The notes under the pieces were generated by a model that had not been told where the DNA came from, did not search any database, and saw only the letters and a list, made by a program, of their open reading frames with translations. Positions 52,561 to 60,629 of a stretch of 64,000 bases of DNA are shown here, in pieces. Every line of letters starts with the position of its first letter. Positions within the stretch are counted from its first letter, which is position 1. Source of the stretch: Isobaculum melis (GTDB taxonomy: Bacteria; Bacillota; Bacilli; Lactobacillales; Carnobacteriaceae); contig NZ_FOHA01000004.1 of the NCBI RefSeq assembly GCF_900111355.1, positions 78,256-142,255 on the forward strand, written 5' to 3'. Position numbers and translations under genes: made by a program.

Positions 52561-53816
52561 TATTGCTTAAATAGTTGATTTTTAGGCATCCCAATTTGTT
52601 GTGCACTATAAATACTTAAATGTCCTGAGCATAAGTAACTAATCAAACAACTGATAAATAAGAAGACTGCACCTTCTGAGCCAAACAGCTCGATGCCCAT
52701 GATAAAGCAAGCAATCGGTGTATTTGTGGCTGCAGCGAATACACCAATAAAACCTAATGCTGCCATAAAAGCAGGGGGAAGTGTCATCAAATGTGCCAAT
52801 GAACTTCCTAGTGTTGCACCAATATCAAATAATGGGGTAACCTCTCCTCCTTGAAAACCAGCACCTAAAGTTAATGCCGTAAATAATAATTTCCAAATAA
52901 AATCAAAAGCACCAGAAACACCAGCAAAAGCCTGATCAATGAGTTCAAGACTTAGACCAGCATACTTTTGATTGCCAACCATAAAAGTGAATAAAATAAT
53001 GACTAAGCCACCAACAAAGCTTTTCAGCATTGGATTTTTAAATAGCGACTGATAGGTTTTCTTAAAAAAGTGAACCAAACGACTAAATAATAATCCTGTT
53101 AAACCAAATAAGATTGTAGCGACTAAAACTTTCAATAATAACAATACTGACAGCTCAGGAATGATGCCAATAGCATAAGAATGATGTTGAATCCCAAAAG
53201 ATAACGTCACTAAATTTCCCACAAAAGCGGCAACAAAACTTGGGAATAACGCATCTCTTCGCATCAAGCCAATGACTAACACTTCAGCGCCAAATAATGT
53301 ACCTGCTAAAGGTGTCCCAAAAACAGAACTAAAGCCAGCACTAATTCCGCAAATCAGTAAGATACTTCGTTCATTCTTTACTAATTTAAACCATTTGGCG
53401 ACCTGGTTTGCTAAGGCGCCACCCATTTGGACAGCCGTTCCTTCACGTCCAGCAGAACCACCAAATAAATGGGTAGCTAATGTCCCCATTAAAACCAGAG
53501 GAATCATGCGTAAAGGAATCGCTTCTTCTATTGCGCCATTTGCTTGTTCAATCACTAAATTATTTCCTTTGTCAGCATTTTTGCCAAATTTGAAATAAAA
53601 GAAACTAATGATAGCACCTGCAACTGGTAATAAATAGAGCAACCAGGAATGAGCCATCCTTGTTTCAGTTGCCCAATTTAAACTAGTTAGGAAAACTGCT
53701 GAAGCAAGCCCAGCTAAGGCACCAACGCTACTTCCAAGTACCAGCCATTTGATGAAATAAAGACCTGTTTGTTTGATAGACTGCATGGTTATTTTTTGTC
53801 GCATTGCTTTTTCCAA
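52560..53816 (-). CDS. CLC-F type fluoride/proton antiporter
   Basis: About 418 residues, ten or more membrane helices. GSAGREGTAVQMGGAL carries the external gating Glu, and GNNLVIEQANG replaces the GSGIP selectivity loop of chloride CLCs, as in the fluoride-selective clade. It would export fluoride and so protect glycolysis and phosphatases. A fluoride riboswitch lies directly upstream, which settles the substrate. TTG 53816 is 10 bases from AAGGAG; a TTG at 53825 is too close, and ATG 53804 is possible. It is on the minus strand, convergent with the gene at 52,084. Confidence 0.87.
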   Translation of the reverse strand: MEKAMRQKITMQSIKQTGLYFIKWLVLGSSVGALAGLASAVFLTSLNWATETRMAHSWLLYLLPVAGAIISFFYFKFGKNADKGNNLVIEQANGAIEEAIPLRMIPLVLMGTLATHLFGGSAGREGTAVQMGGALANQVAKWFKLVKNERSILLICGISAGFSSVFGTPLAGTLFGAEVLVIGLMRRDALFPSFVAAFVGNLVTLSFGIQHHSYAIGIIPELSVLLLLKVLVATILFGLTGLLFSRLVHFFKKTYQSLFKNPMLKSFVGGLVIILFTFMVGNQKYAGLSLELIDQAFAGVSGAFDFIWKLLFTALTLGAGFQGGEVTPLFDIGATLGSSLAHLMTLPPAFMAALGFIGVFAAATNTPIACFIMGIELFGSEGAVFLFISCLISYLCSGHLSIYSAQQIGMPKNQLFKQ

Positions 53817-53833
53817 ATTTATCAAACTCCTTA

Positions 53834-53935
53834 AAAAAGAATAGACTCCTACTAGGAAAATCCTTTCAGATTTTTTTACTAGTAGAAGTCATCAGCGCAT
53901 TGGCAGTTAAAGGCGAACTTCATCACCGATTGAAT
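53834..53935 (-). promoter_or_regulatory. Fluoride riboswitch (crcB motif)
   Basis: On the minus strand, GGTGATGAAGTTCGCC, TTAACTGCC and GCTGATGACTTCTAC form the aptamer at about 53,882-53,930, matching the crcB-motif consensus (GGnGAUG...GUUCGCC...GCUGAUGrCUuCUa). The expression platform is a terminator hairpin that pairs GACTTCTACTAG (53,879-53,890) with CTAGTAGGAGTC (53,844-53,855), then a T-rich stretch. Fluoride would stabilise the aptamer and prevent the terminator. Confidence 0.93.
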
Positions 53936-54065
53936 AATCTTCAAATAGGATACCATTTTTGTCCAAAAATAGAAAGAGAAAACTTGAAAAAAATAGTCGA
54001 AAAGCTTAGGGAATGGTATAATGATGGATATCATTTAATGAAAATAAATGGAAGAAGGAGAAATA

Positions 54066-55289
54066 ATGGAACAATCACCAATTCAGCACTTGAAAGAGCG
54101 ACTGAAAATTCAAAAATTAACCGCAGAACATTTAACTCAATTCAACGAGTTATTGCGTTATGTGTTTCAAGTAACCAATGAGGATTTACAGGAAGTCGGT
54201 TGGGAAGATGAAGAAATTGAACGCTCTAAATTACCTGTCTTAGAAAAAGCCAATGTCGTAGGCTGGTTTGATGGCGATAAATTAGCTTCGCAAATCGCTG
54301 TCTATCCATTTGAAGTGAATATCTATGGGAAAAAATATAAAATGGGTGGTGTGACAGGGGTAGGAACCTATCCTGAATATGCTAATCTCGGTTTAATTAA
54401 TGAGCTAATGCTGCATTGTTTAACAGAAATGTGTCAAGCAGGGCAGACTATTTCCTACTTATATCCCTATTCCATTCCCTATTATCGCAAAAAGGGTTGG
54501 GAAATTATTTCAGATAAGATGAACTATACAATGAAAGATACGCAATTACCAAAGCCAACTGAAGTTTATGGCATGGTAGAAAGGGTCGATTTCACTTATC
54601 CAGATATTTTGCATATTTATCAGCAATTTTCTGAAACCAGACATGGTGCAATGATTCGAGGCGAGATTGCTTGGGAAGAGTATTGGCGTTGGGAAACGGA
54701 TGAAACCATTGCGGCGATTTATTATGATCCAGATGGCTTGCCACAGGGCTATGTTTTTTATAATATTTCAAATGATGTATTTGACATGAAAGAAATGGTT
54801 TACCTAAATCAAGAGGCTAGAAATGGTTTATGGAACTATATTACAGCCCATTTTTCAATGGTCGATGAAGTAAAAGGACGTACTTATACAAATGAACCAA
54901 TTGCTTTTTTAATGGAAGATAGTGCAATTACAGAAACAATTAAGCCTTATATCATGGCAAGAATTGTAGATGTGAAGCAATTTTTAATAGACTACCCATT
55001 TGAAAAGGTACAGGGAAAACTGCATTTTATCGTTAAAGATCCATTACTGACCTGGAATAGAGGAATCTTCTCTGTTGAAATAGCAGAAGATGGACAAGTT
55101 ACAATCGGTGAAGAAGAAACAGCACATCCAATTGAAGTATCAATTCAAATGCTGACAACCATGCTAATGGGCTATCGTAGACCAGCTTATTTACACAAAT
55201 ATGATAAAATAAGTGGCGCAAAAAATAGTCTTGAGCTACTTGAAAGAATGCTGCCAAAAGGCAGTGCTTATTTCTCTGATTATTTCTAA
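54066..55289 (+). CDS. Eis-like GNAT acetyltransferase
   Basis: 407 residues. Two GNAT-like halves plus a C-terminal SCP2-type domain, as in Eis. The first GNAT core has GGVTGVGTYPEYANLGLINELM (acetyl-CoA loop), and YLYPYSIPYYRKKGWEIIS follows. The second half starts near 180. C-terminal YFSDYF fits the Eis family, where the terminal carboxylate acts as catalytic base. Some relatives acetylate aminoglycosides or polyamines; the substrate here is unknown. ATG 54066 has AAGGAG upstream. A TATAAT -10 lies near 54,018. Confidence 0.83.
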   Translation: MEQSPIQHLKERLKIQKLTAEHLTQFNELLRYVFQVTNEDLQEVGWEDEEIERSKLPVLEKANVVGWFDGDKLASQIAVYPFEVNIYGKKYKMGGVTGVGTYPEYANLGLINELMLHCLTEMCQAGQTISYLYPYSIPYYRKKGWEIISDKMNYTMKDTQLPKPTEVYGMVERVDFTYPDILHIYQQFSETRHGAMIRGEIAWEEYWRWETDETIAAIYYDPDGLPQGYVFYNISNDVFDMKEMVYLNQEARNGLWNYITAHFSMVDEVKGRTYTNEPIAFLMEDSAITETIKPYIMARIVDVKQFLIDYPFEKVQGKLHFIVKDPLLTWNRGIFSVEIAEDGQVTIGEEETAHPIEVSIQMLTTMLMGYRRPAYLHKYDKISGAKNSLELLERMLPKGSAYFSDYF

Positions 55290-55302
55290 AAAGGAGGGAA
55301 TT

Positions 55303-56151
55303 ATGACACAAAAAACAGTCCTTATTACAGGCGCATCCAGTGGTTTTGGGCTTTTAACAGCATGCACCTTTGCTAGAGCAGGATTTCATGTTATCGCAAC
55401 TGTTCGAAATCCTGAAAAAGCACAACGCTTAAAAGAAGCCGCTCATCAAGCACAATGCTTCAATCAAATAGACATTCTCTATCTAGATTTAAATTCAAAA
55501 GATAGCTGGGAAGATTTTGAGAGGACTTTAGAAAAAATACCAAGAATTGATATCTTAGTCAATAATGCAGGGTATGCAGCAGCAGGGTTCGCTGAAGAGG
55601 TACCTATTCAACAAGTCCAGCAACAATTTGAAGTGAACTTTTTTAAGCTGATTCAATTAACCCAAAAAGTTTTACCTAAAATGCATCAGCAAGGTCAAGG
55701 TAGGATTATTAATATTGGGAGTATTAGTAGTTATATTGGCTTTCCAGGACTTTCTCCTTATGTCAGTGTGAAGCATGCGCTCTCAGGCTGGAGTGAAAGT
55801 TTAAGATTAGAGTTAGCCCCTTTTAATATTGCTGTTTCATTGATTTCACCTGGTTCTTATCAAACCAATATTTGGGAGATGCAGCAGGCGCCAATTCATG
55901 AAAATGAAGCCTCGCTTTACCATCAGCTTTTGCTGAATATGACCAAACAAATGAAGAATGGTCGAAAAAATTATGGCAATCCTCAAGAGGTAGCAGATAA
56001 AGTCGTGACTGTTGCCTTACACAGAAAGCCTAAACTACATTATCCAATGGGCAAAAATGTCAGACTGATGTTGTTAGCTAAAAGCTTATTTCCTTGGTCT
56101 GTCTGGGAAAAAATTGTTTTAAAAACCATTCATTCAGCAGGAAAGGAGTGA
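55303..56151 (+). CDS. SDR-family oxidoreductase
   Basis: 282 residues. TVLITGASSGFGLLTA (NADP-binding Gly-rich loop), VNNAGYAAAG, INIGSISSYIG (catalytic Ser) and YVSVKHA (Tyr-Lys). Classical short-chain dehydrogenase. C-terminal helices (about 215-280) lengthen it beyond the 250-residue core. ATG 55303 follows AAGGAGGG. It overlaps no neighbours and begins 13 bases after the acetyltransferase stop, so an operon with it and the VanZ-RDD gene is likely. Substrate unknown. Confidence 0.87.
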   Translation: MTQKTVLITGASSGFGLLTACTFARAGFHVIATVRNPEKAQRLKEAAHQAQCFNQIDILYLDLNSKDSWEDFERTLEKIPRIDILVNNAGYAAAGFAEEVPIQQVQQQFEVNFFKLIQLTQKVLPKMHQQGQGRIINIGSISSYIGFPGLSPYVSVKHALSGWSESLRLELAPFNIAVSLISPGSYQTNIWEMQQAPIHENEASLYHQLLLNMTKQMKNGRKNYGNPQEVADKVVTVALHRKPKLHYPMGKNVRLMLLAKSLFPWSVWEKIVLKTIHSAGKE

Positions 56152-56157
56152 TGTCTT

Positions 56158-57315
56158 ATGTCAGCCTATACTTTTCCTGTTGAAGTGGGCATTCTCTTAT
56201 TTCCATTTTTAGCGGCTATTTTAATGATTCCCTTTGTTTTAATCCAATATCGGAAATATGGTTCATTTCCTTTTTTGAAAATATTGATTGTTTATAGTTT
56301 TGTCTTTTATTTATTATGTGCTTACTTTATGGTGATTTTACCGCTTCCGGAAATTTCAGAAGTAGCAAAAATGACCACGCCTTATGCTGAAACGACACCG
56401 TTTCATTTTGTGACAGTATTTTTGAATCAAAGTGGTTTTCAATACAACAACCTCAGTACGTATCTTCCAGCATTATTGAGCCATTCTTTTACTGAACCCT
56501 TTTTTAATATGTTATTATTACTCCCTTTAGGTGTCTATCTTCGTTATTATTTTAAGCGTTCATTTGGTCAAACTGTACTGATCTGTTTTGCTGTTTCTTT
56601 ATTTTTCGAGCTTAGTCAGTTAACTGGTTTATTCTTTATTTATCCAAGACCTTACCGTTTATTCGATGTAAATGATTTAATGACGAATACTGTGGGAGGC
56701 ATGCTAGGTTACTATATGGCACCACTTATTCAGTTTATTCTTCCATCAAGAGCAGCATTGGATCAGCGTTCTTATGAAAAGGGGAGTCGAGTGAGCTTTT
56801 TCAGAAGATTTATCGCTTATTTGCTTGATTGGAGCTTGATTAGTTTCTTGGCGATATTGGTTCAATTACTAGGAAAACAACAGCTCATTGTGACAATCTC
56901 AGAAGTAAAAAATCAACGAACATTGCTGTTATATGGCTGTTTAATTATAATCTATTTTGTTTTGATACCATTTTTAACAAAGGGACGAACACTAGGTAAA
57001 GCCATTGTTAAAATCAGGTTAGTGAACCGAGAACATCAGAATTGTTCTTTATGGGGCTTGATTGTGAGATATGGGTTATTATATGGTGTCGTTGGGTTGA
57101 CCTCAACAGGGCAGTGTTTATTATTAGAAACGGCTGACTTTACAGTTGTAGAAAGTTGGGAGATGTTTGGCTTACTTGCCTGTACTGTCATTCTTTTAAT
57201 TTTTGTGTTAAATGCCTTATATGCTATTTTAACCAAAAGGCTATTCCTTTATGAGCGAATCAGTCATACGGAACATATTAGTACAATCTCTGTGAAAGAG
57301 AAAATAGAGCCATAA
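56158..57315 (+). CDS. VanZ-RDD fusion membrane protein
   Basis: 385 residues, about eight helices. The first half is VanZ-like: YSFVFYLLCAYFMVILPLP, NMLLLLPLGVYLRYYFKRSFG and FFELSQLTGLFFIYPRPYRLFDVNDLMTNTVGGMLGY. The second half is an RDD domain beginning with FFRRFIAYLLDWSLISFL and including KGRTLGKAIVKIRLVN. VanZ-like proteins have been linked to lipoglycopeptide tolerance; the fusion partner is unexplained. Third in a probable three-gene unit with its own terminator. Confidence 0.82.
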   Translation: MSAYTFPVEVGILLFPFLAAILMIPFVLIQYRKYGSFPFLKILIVYSFVFYLLCAYFMVILPLPEISEVAKMTTPYAETTPFHFVTVFLNQSGFQYNNLSTYLPALLSHSFTEPFFNMLLLLPLGVYLRYYFKRSFGQTVLICFAVSLFFELSQLTGLFFIYPRPYRLFDVNDLMTNTVGGMLGYYMAPLIQFILPSRAALDQRSYEKGSRVSFFRRFIAYLLDWSLISFLAILVQLLGKQQLIVTISEVKNQRTLLLYGCLIIIYFVLIPFLTKGRTLGKAIVKIRLVNREHQNCSLWGLIVRYGLLYGVVGLTSTGQCLLLETADFTVVESWEMFGLLACTVILLIFVLNALYAILTKRLFLYERISHTEHISTISVKEKIEP

Positions 57316-57371
57316 AGAAGTGGTCTTATTTTGTGAAGGCAACACAAAATAAGACCACTTCTTTATATTTT
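57313..57371 (+). terminator. Terminator after the VanZ-RDD gene
   Basis: AAGAAGTGGTCTTATTTTGTG pairs with CACAAAATAAGACCACTTCTT, a 21-bp stem with a short loop and T-rich tail. Confidence 0.85.
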
Positions 57372-57417
57372 AAAAAGTAACGCGATATTTCTTAGTTTTC
57401 CTTGCACAAAGTAGTGA

Positions 57418-58623
<1,206 letters not shown>

Positions 58624-58721
58624 AAAAAAACGTATTTCAAAGGAAAACACTGGCTCATTTGCTGAAAGTTTGTTACAGTATATGGTGTAGATTTTTGTAT
58701 AATTGAAATGGAGTGAATTAA

Positions 58722-59081
58722 ATGCCAGCAAATATGATTTTATTAATTGCTATGGTCGGTGCCATGGTTTTCATGATGTTCCGTTCGCAAAAGAAACAAC
58801 AGCAACAACAACAACAACTAATGAGCGCTTTAAAAGTCGGTTCATCAGTGATTACAATTGGTGGTCTGCATGGTGTTGTAGAAGAAATTAACACTGAAGA
58901 CAATACAATCGTTCTTGATTGTGAAGGGGTTTACCTAACTTTTGAACGTTGGGCTGTTAAACAAGTGAAGCCAGTTGCAGCAGCAGCGCCTGTTCAAGAA
59001 GTACCAGCAACAACTGAAGCACCAGCTGAAGAAGTGACAGCTGAAACAGAAGTTGAAGAGACAACAACTGAAAAAGAATAA
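58722..59081 (+). CDS. yajC: Preprotein translocase subunit YajC
   Basis: 119 residues. A single N-terminal helix (MILLIAMVGAMVFMMF), a basic Gln-rich stretch (a run of seven Gln), then LKVGSSVITIGGLHGVVEEINTEDNTIVLDCEGVYLTFERWAVKQV, the conserved YajC domain, and a Glu/Thr-rich tail. It helps SecDF and YidC. The tgt-yajC order is common in bacteria. Confidence 0.93.
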   Translation: MPANMILLIAMVGAMVFMMFRSQKKQQQQQQQLMSALKVGSSVITIGGLHGVVEEINTEDNTIVLDCEGVYLTFERWAVKQVKPVAAAAPVQEVPATTEAPAEEVTAETEVEETTTEKE

Positions 59082-59090
59082 TCAAAAAGA

Positions 59091-59129
59091 AAACCAAGTG
59101 TGTACTTGAAAAATAAGCACTTGGTTTTT
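59091..59129 (+). terminator. Terminator after yajC
   Basis: AAACCAAGTG pairs with CACTTGGTTT; T5 tail. Confidence 0.75.
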
Positions 59130-59209
59130 CTCTTGTAAGAATGTTCACTTTTTTCTATTTTCTTATTGTAAATAGCTTGAAAAGTGTTAGAGGGAGCTTA
59201 GCTTAGAAG

Positions 59210-59485
59210 ATGTCTGTGAACTGTAAATATGAGAATTTAGAGCCTTGGCTTTTGTTAAAAGCAGATGAATTTAAACTAATGGGATACAATGAAATCTCTT
59301 TAAATGAAATATGGCTTTATTTAACTAGTTTTAAATGGAAGAATCGTCAGGATCTCTCTTTTCATCAGCAAGTCAGTGATTTATCTTCTTTAAAACCAAC
59401 TGAATACTTATCTTTTGCTTTAATGCAGAGGCAAAAAGAAGCTGAAAAAGAAGTAGACTTATTAGATATTGACGATTTATTATAA
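59210..59485 (+). CDS. comN: ComN-like post-transcriptional regulator
   Basis: 91 residues. LEPWLLLKADEFKLMGYNEISLNEIWLYLTSFKWKN matches the ComN/Post_transc_reg family. In Bacillus ComN binds comE mRNA and is placed at the division site with DivIVA and MinJ. The gene is small and acidic at its end (VDLLDIDDLL). It is next to yajC as in other Firmicutes, as I recall. No comE gene is in the window. Confidence 0.8.
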   Translation: MSVNCKYENLEPWLLLKADEFKLMGYNEISLNEIWLYLTSFKWKNRQDLSFHQQVSDLSSLKPTEYLSFALMQRQKEAEKEVDLLDIDDLL

Positions 59486-59509
59486 GAAATAGTAGGATTT
59501 ATTGATAGA

Positions 59510-59538
59510 TAAAGAGGAAATAGCTTTCCTCTTTTTTT
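59510..59538 (+). terminator. Terminator after comN
   Basis: AAAGAGGAAA pairs with TTTCCTCTTT around TAGC; T7 tail. Confidence 0.8.
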
Positions 59539-59552
59539 ATTTTACAAAGGAA

Positions 59553-59568
59553 TTGACAGCGTTTACAA
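59553..59568. promoter_or_regulatory. Candidate CcpA cre site
   Basis: TTGACAGCGTTTACAA fits WTGNNARCGNWWWCAW at every position. It overlaps a TTGACA that may be the -35 of the lipoprotein gene at 59,651, so CcpA would repress it in glucose. The -10 is not clear. Confidence 0.6.
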
Positions 59569-59650
59569 ATAAATGTTAAGCTTTTATTGGTTATGATTTT
59601 GAAAACCCAAAACCACAGGAACAAACAACAAAGACAGAGGAGGATTCAAA

Positions 59651-60463
59651 ATGGAAAACAGAAAAATTAGGTGGATTTTAATTGTAGGGGTGCTACTATT
59701 TTTAGTTGGGTGTAGCAGTGGTCAAAAAGAAACCAGCAAAGATGAAAGTGATCAAACTTCAACTGTTGCAAAAAATGAGAAAAAGCAAGAGCCTGTCACA
59801 ATTTATCTAACACGACATGGCAAAACTCTTTTTAATACGATGGAGCGAACACAAGGCTGGTCAGATACACCTTTAACCAAAGAAGGAATTGAAGTAGCTG
59901 AAAAATTAGGTCAAGGCTTAAAAGAAAATGATGTGACATTCGTTGCAGCTTATGCCAGTGATTTAACAAGAGCTAAAGAAACAGCTGGTTATATTTTAGA
60001 GAGCAGTGGACAATCAGAGATTTATTTAAACGAAAGTAAAAATTTAAGAGAAGCCTGTTATGGAAAATTTGAAGGTGGCATCAATGATGAGATGCTACAA
60101 GCTTTCTCTGAGCATTTAGGCTATGCTTCATATGACGATTTTGCAAAAGCAGCAGGCAATAAGTCATGGGAGCTATCTGCAGATGCAGTTAAAGAACTAG
60201 ATATTTATGAGATGGCAGAAGATGCGCAGACAATTAAAACACGTATGCAAGAACAGTTAAAGAAAATTGCAATAGATGTAGAAGCAAAAGGGGGCGGCAA
60301 TGTCTTAGTTGTGAGTCATGGGATGTCGATTAATATCATGCTTTCAGATATGACACCAGCGTATACAGGCAAGCCACTTAAAAATGCAAGCATTACCAAA
60401 ATTGTTTATGAAGATGGGGAATTTACAGTTGAAAGTATTGGTGACACTAGCTTGATAGACTAA
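59651..60463 (+). CDS. Phosphoglycerate-mutase-like lipoprotein
   Basis: 270 residues. Signal peptide and lipobox LFLVGCSSG (Cys 21) place it on the outer membrane face. The mature domain is histidine phosphatase: IYLTRHGKTLFNTMERTQGWSDTPLTKEG (RHG motif), SDLTRAKETAGYIL, NLREACYGKFEGG and VVSHGMSINIML. A phosphatase for an external phosphate ester is likely. Most family members are cytosolic, so the lipoprotein form is notable. A cre-like site upstream suggests carbon control. Confidence 0.88.
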   Translation: MENRKIRWILIVGVLLFLVGCSSGQKETSKDESDQTSTVAKNEKKQEPVTIYLTRHGKTLFNTMERTQGWSDTPLTKEGIEVAEKLGQGLKENDVTFVAAYASDLTRAKETAGYILESSGQSEIYLNESKNLREACYGKFEGGINDEMLQAFSEHLGYASYDDFAKAAGNKSWELSADAVKELDIYEMAEDAQTIKTRMQEQLKKIAIDVEAKGGGNVLVVSHGMSINIMLSDMTPAYTGKPLKNASITKIVYEDGEFTVESIGDTSLID

Positions 60464-60470
60464 ATTTAGG

Positions 60471-60503
60471 AAGAGGATGAAAGGAAACTTTTGTCCTCTT
60501 TTT
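60471..60503 (+). terminator. Terminator after the phosphatase lipoprotein gene
   Basis: AGAGGA and AAAG pair with CTTT and TCCTCT with small bulges; T5 tail. Confidence 0.65.
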
Positions 60504-60519
60504 ACTGTATTTTATTTAT

Positions 60520-60537
60520 TTGTGAAAAAAATCACAA
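60520..60537. promoter_or_regulatory. Rex operator 1 of adhE
   Basis: TTGTGAAAAAAATCACAA, a perfect TTGTGA-N6-TCACAA palindrome, 7 bases upstream of the -35. Confidence 0.85.
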
Positions 60538-60544
60538 AAAAGTA

Positions 60545-60573
60545 TTTACAAAATAAAAAAGATGGGTTATGAT
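60545..60573 (+). promoter_or_regulatory. adhE promoter
   Basis: TTTACA (60,545-60,550), 17 bases, TATGAT (60,568-60,573). Framed by the two Rex operators. Confidence 0.8.
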
Positions 60574-60577
60574 TAGT

Positions 60578-60595
60578 TTGTGAAATAGTTAACAA
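60578..60595. promoter_or_regulatory. Rex operator 2 of adhE
   Basis: TTGTGAAATAGTTAACAA, one mismatch from the palindrome, directly over the predicted transcription start. Confidence 0.75.
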
Positions 60596-60629
60596 ACATT
60601 TCAAGAAGATTTCTAGGAGGAATTTACGA

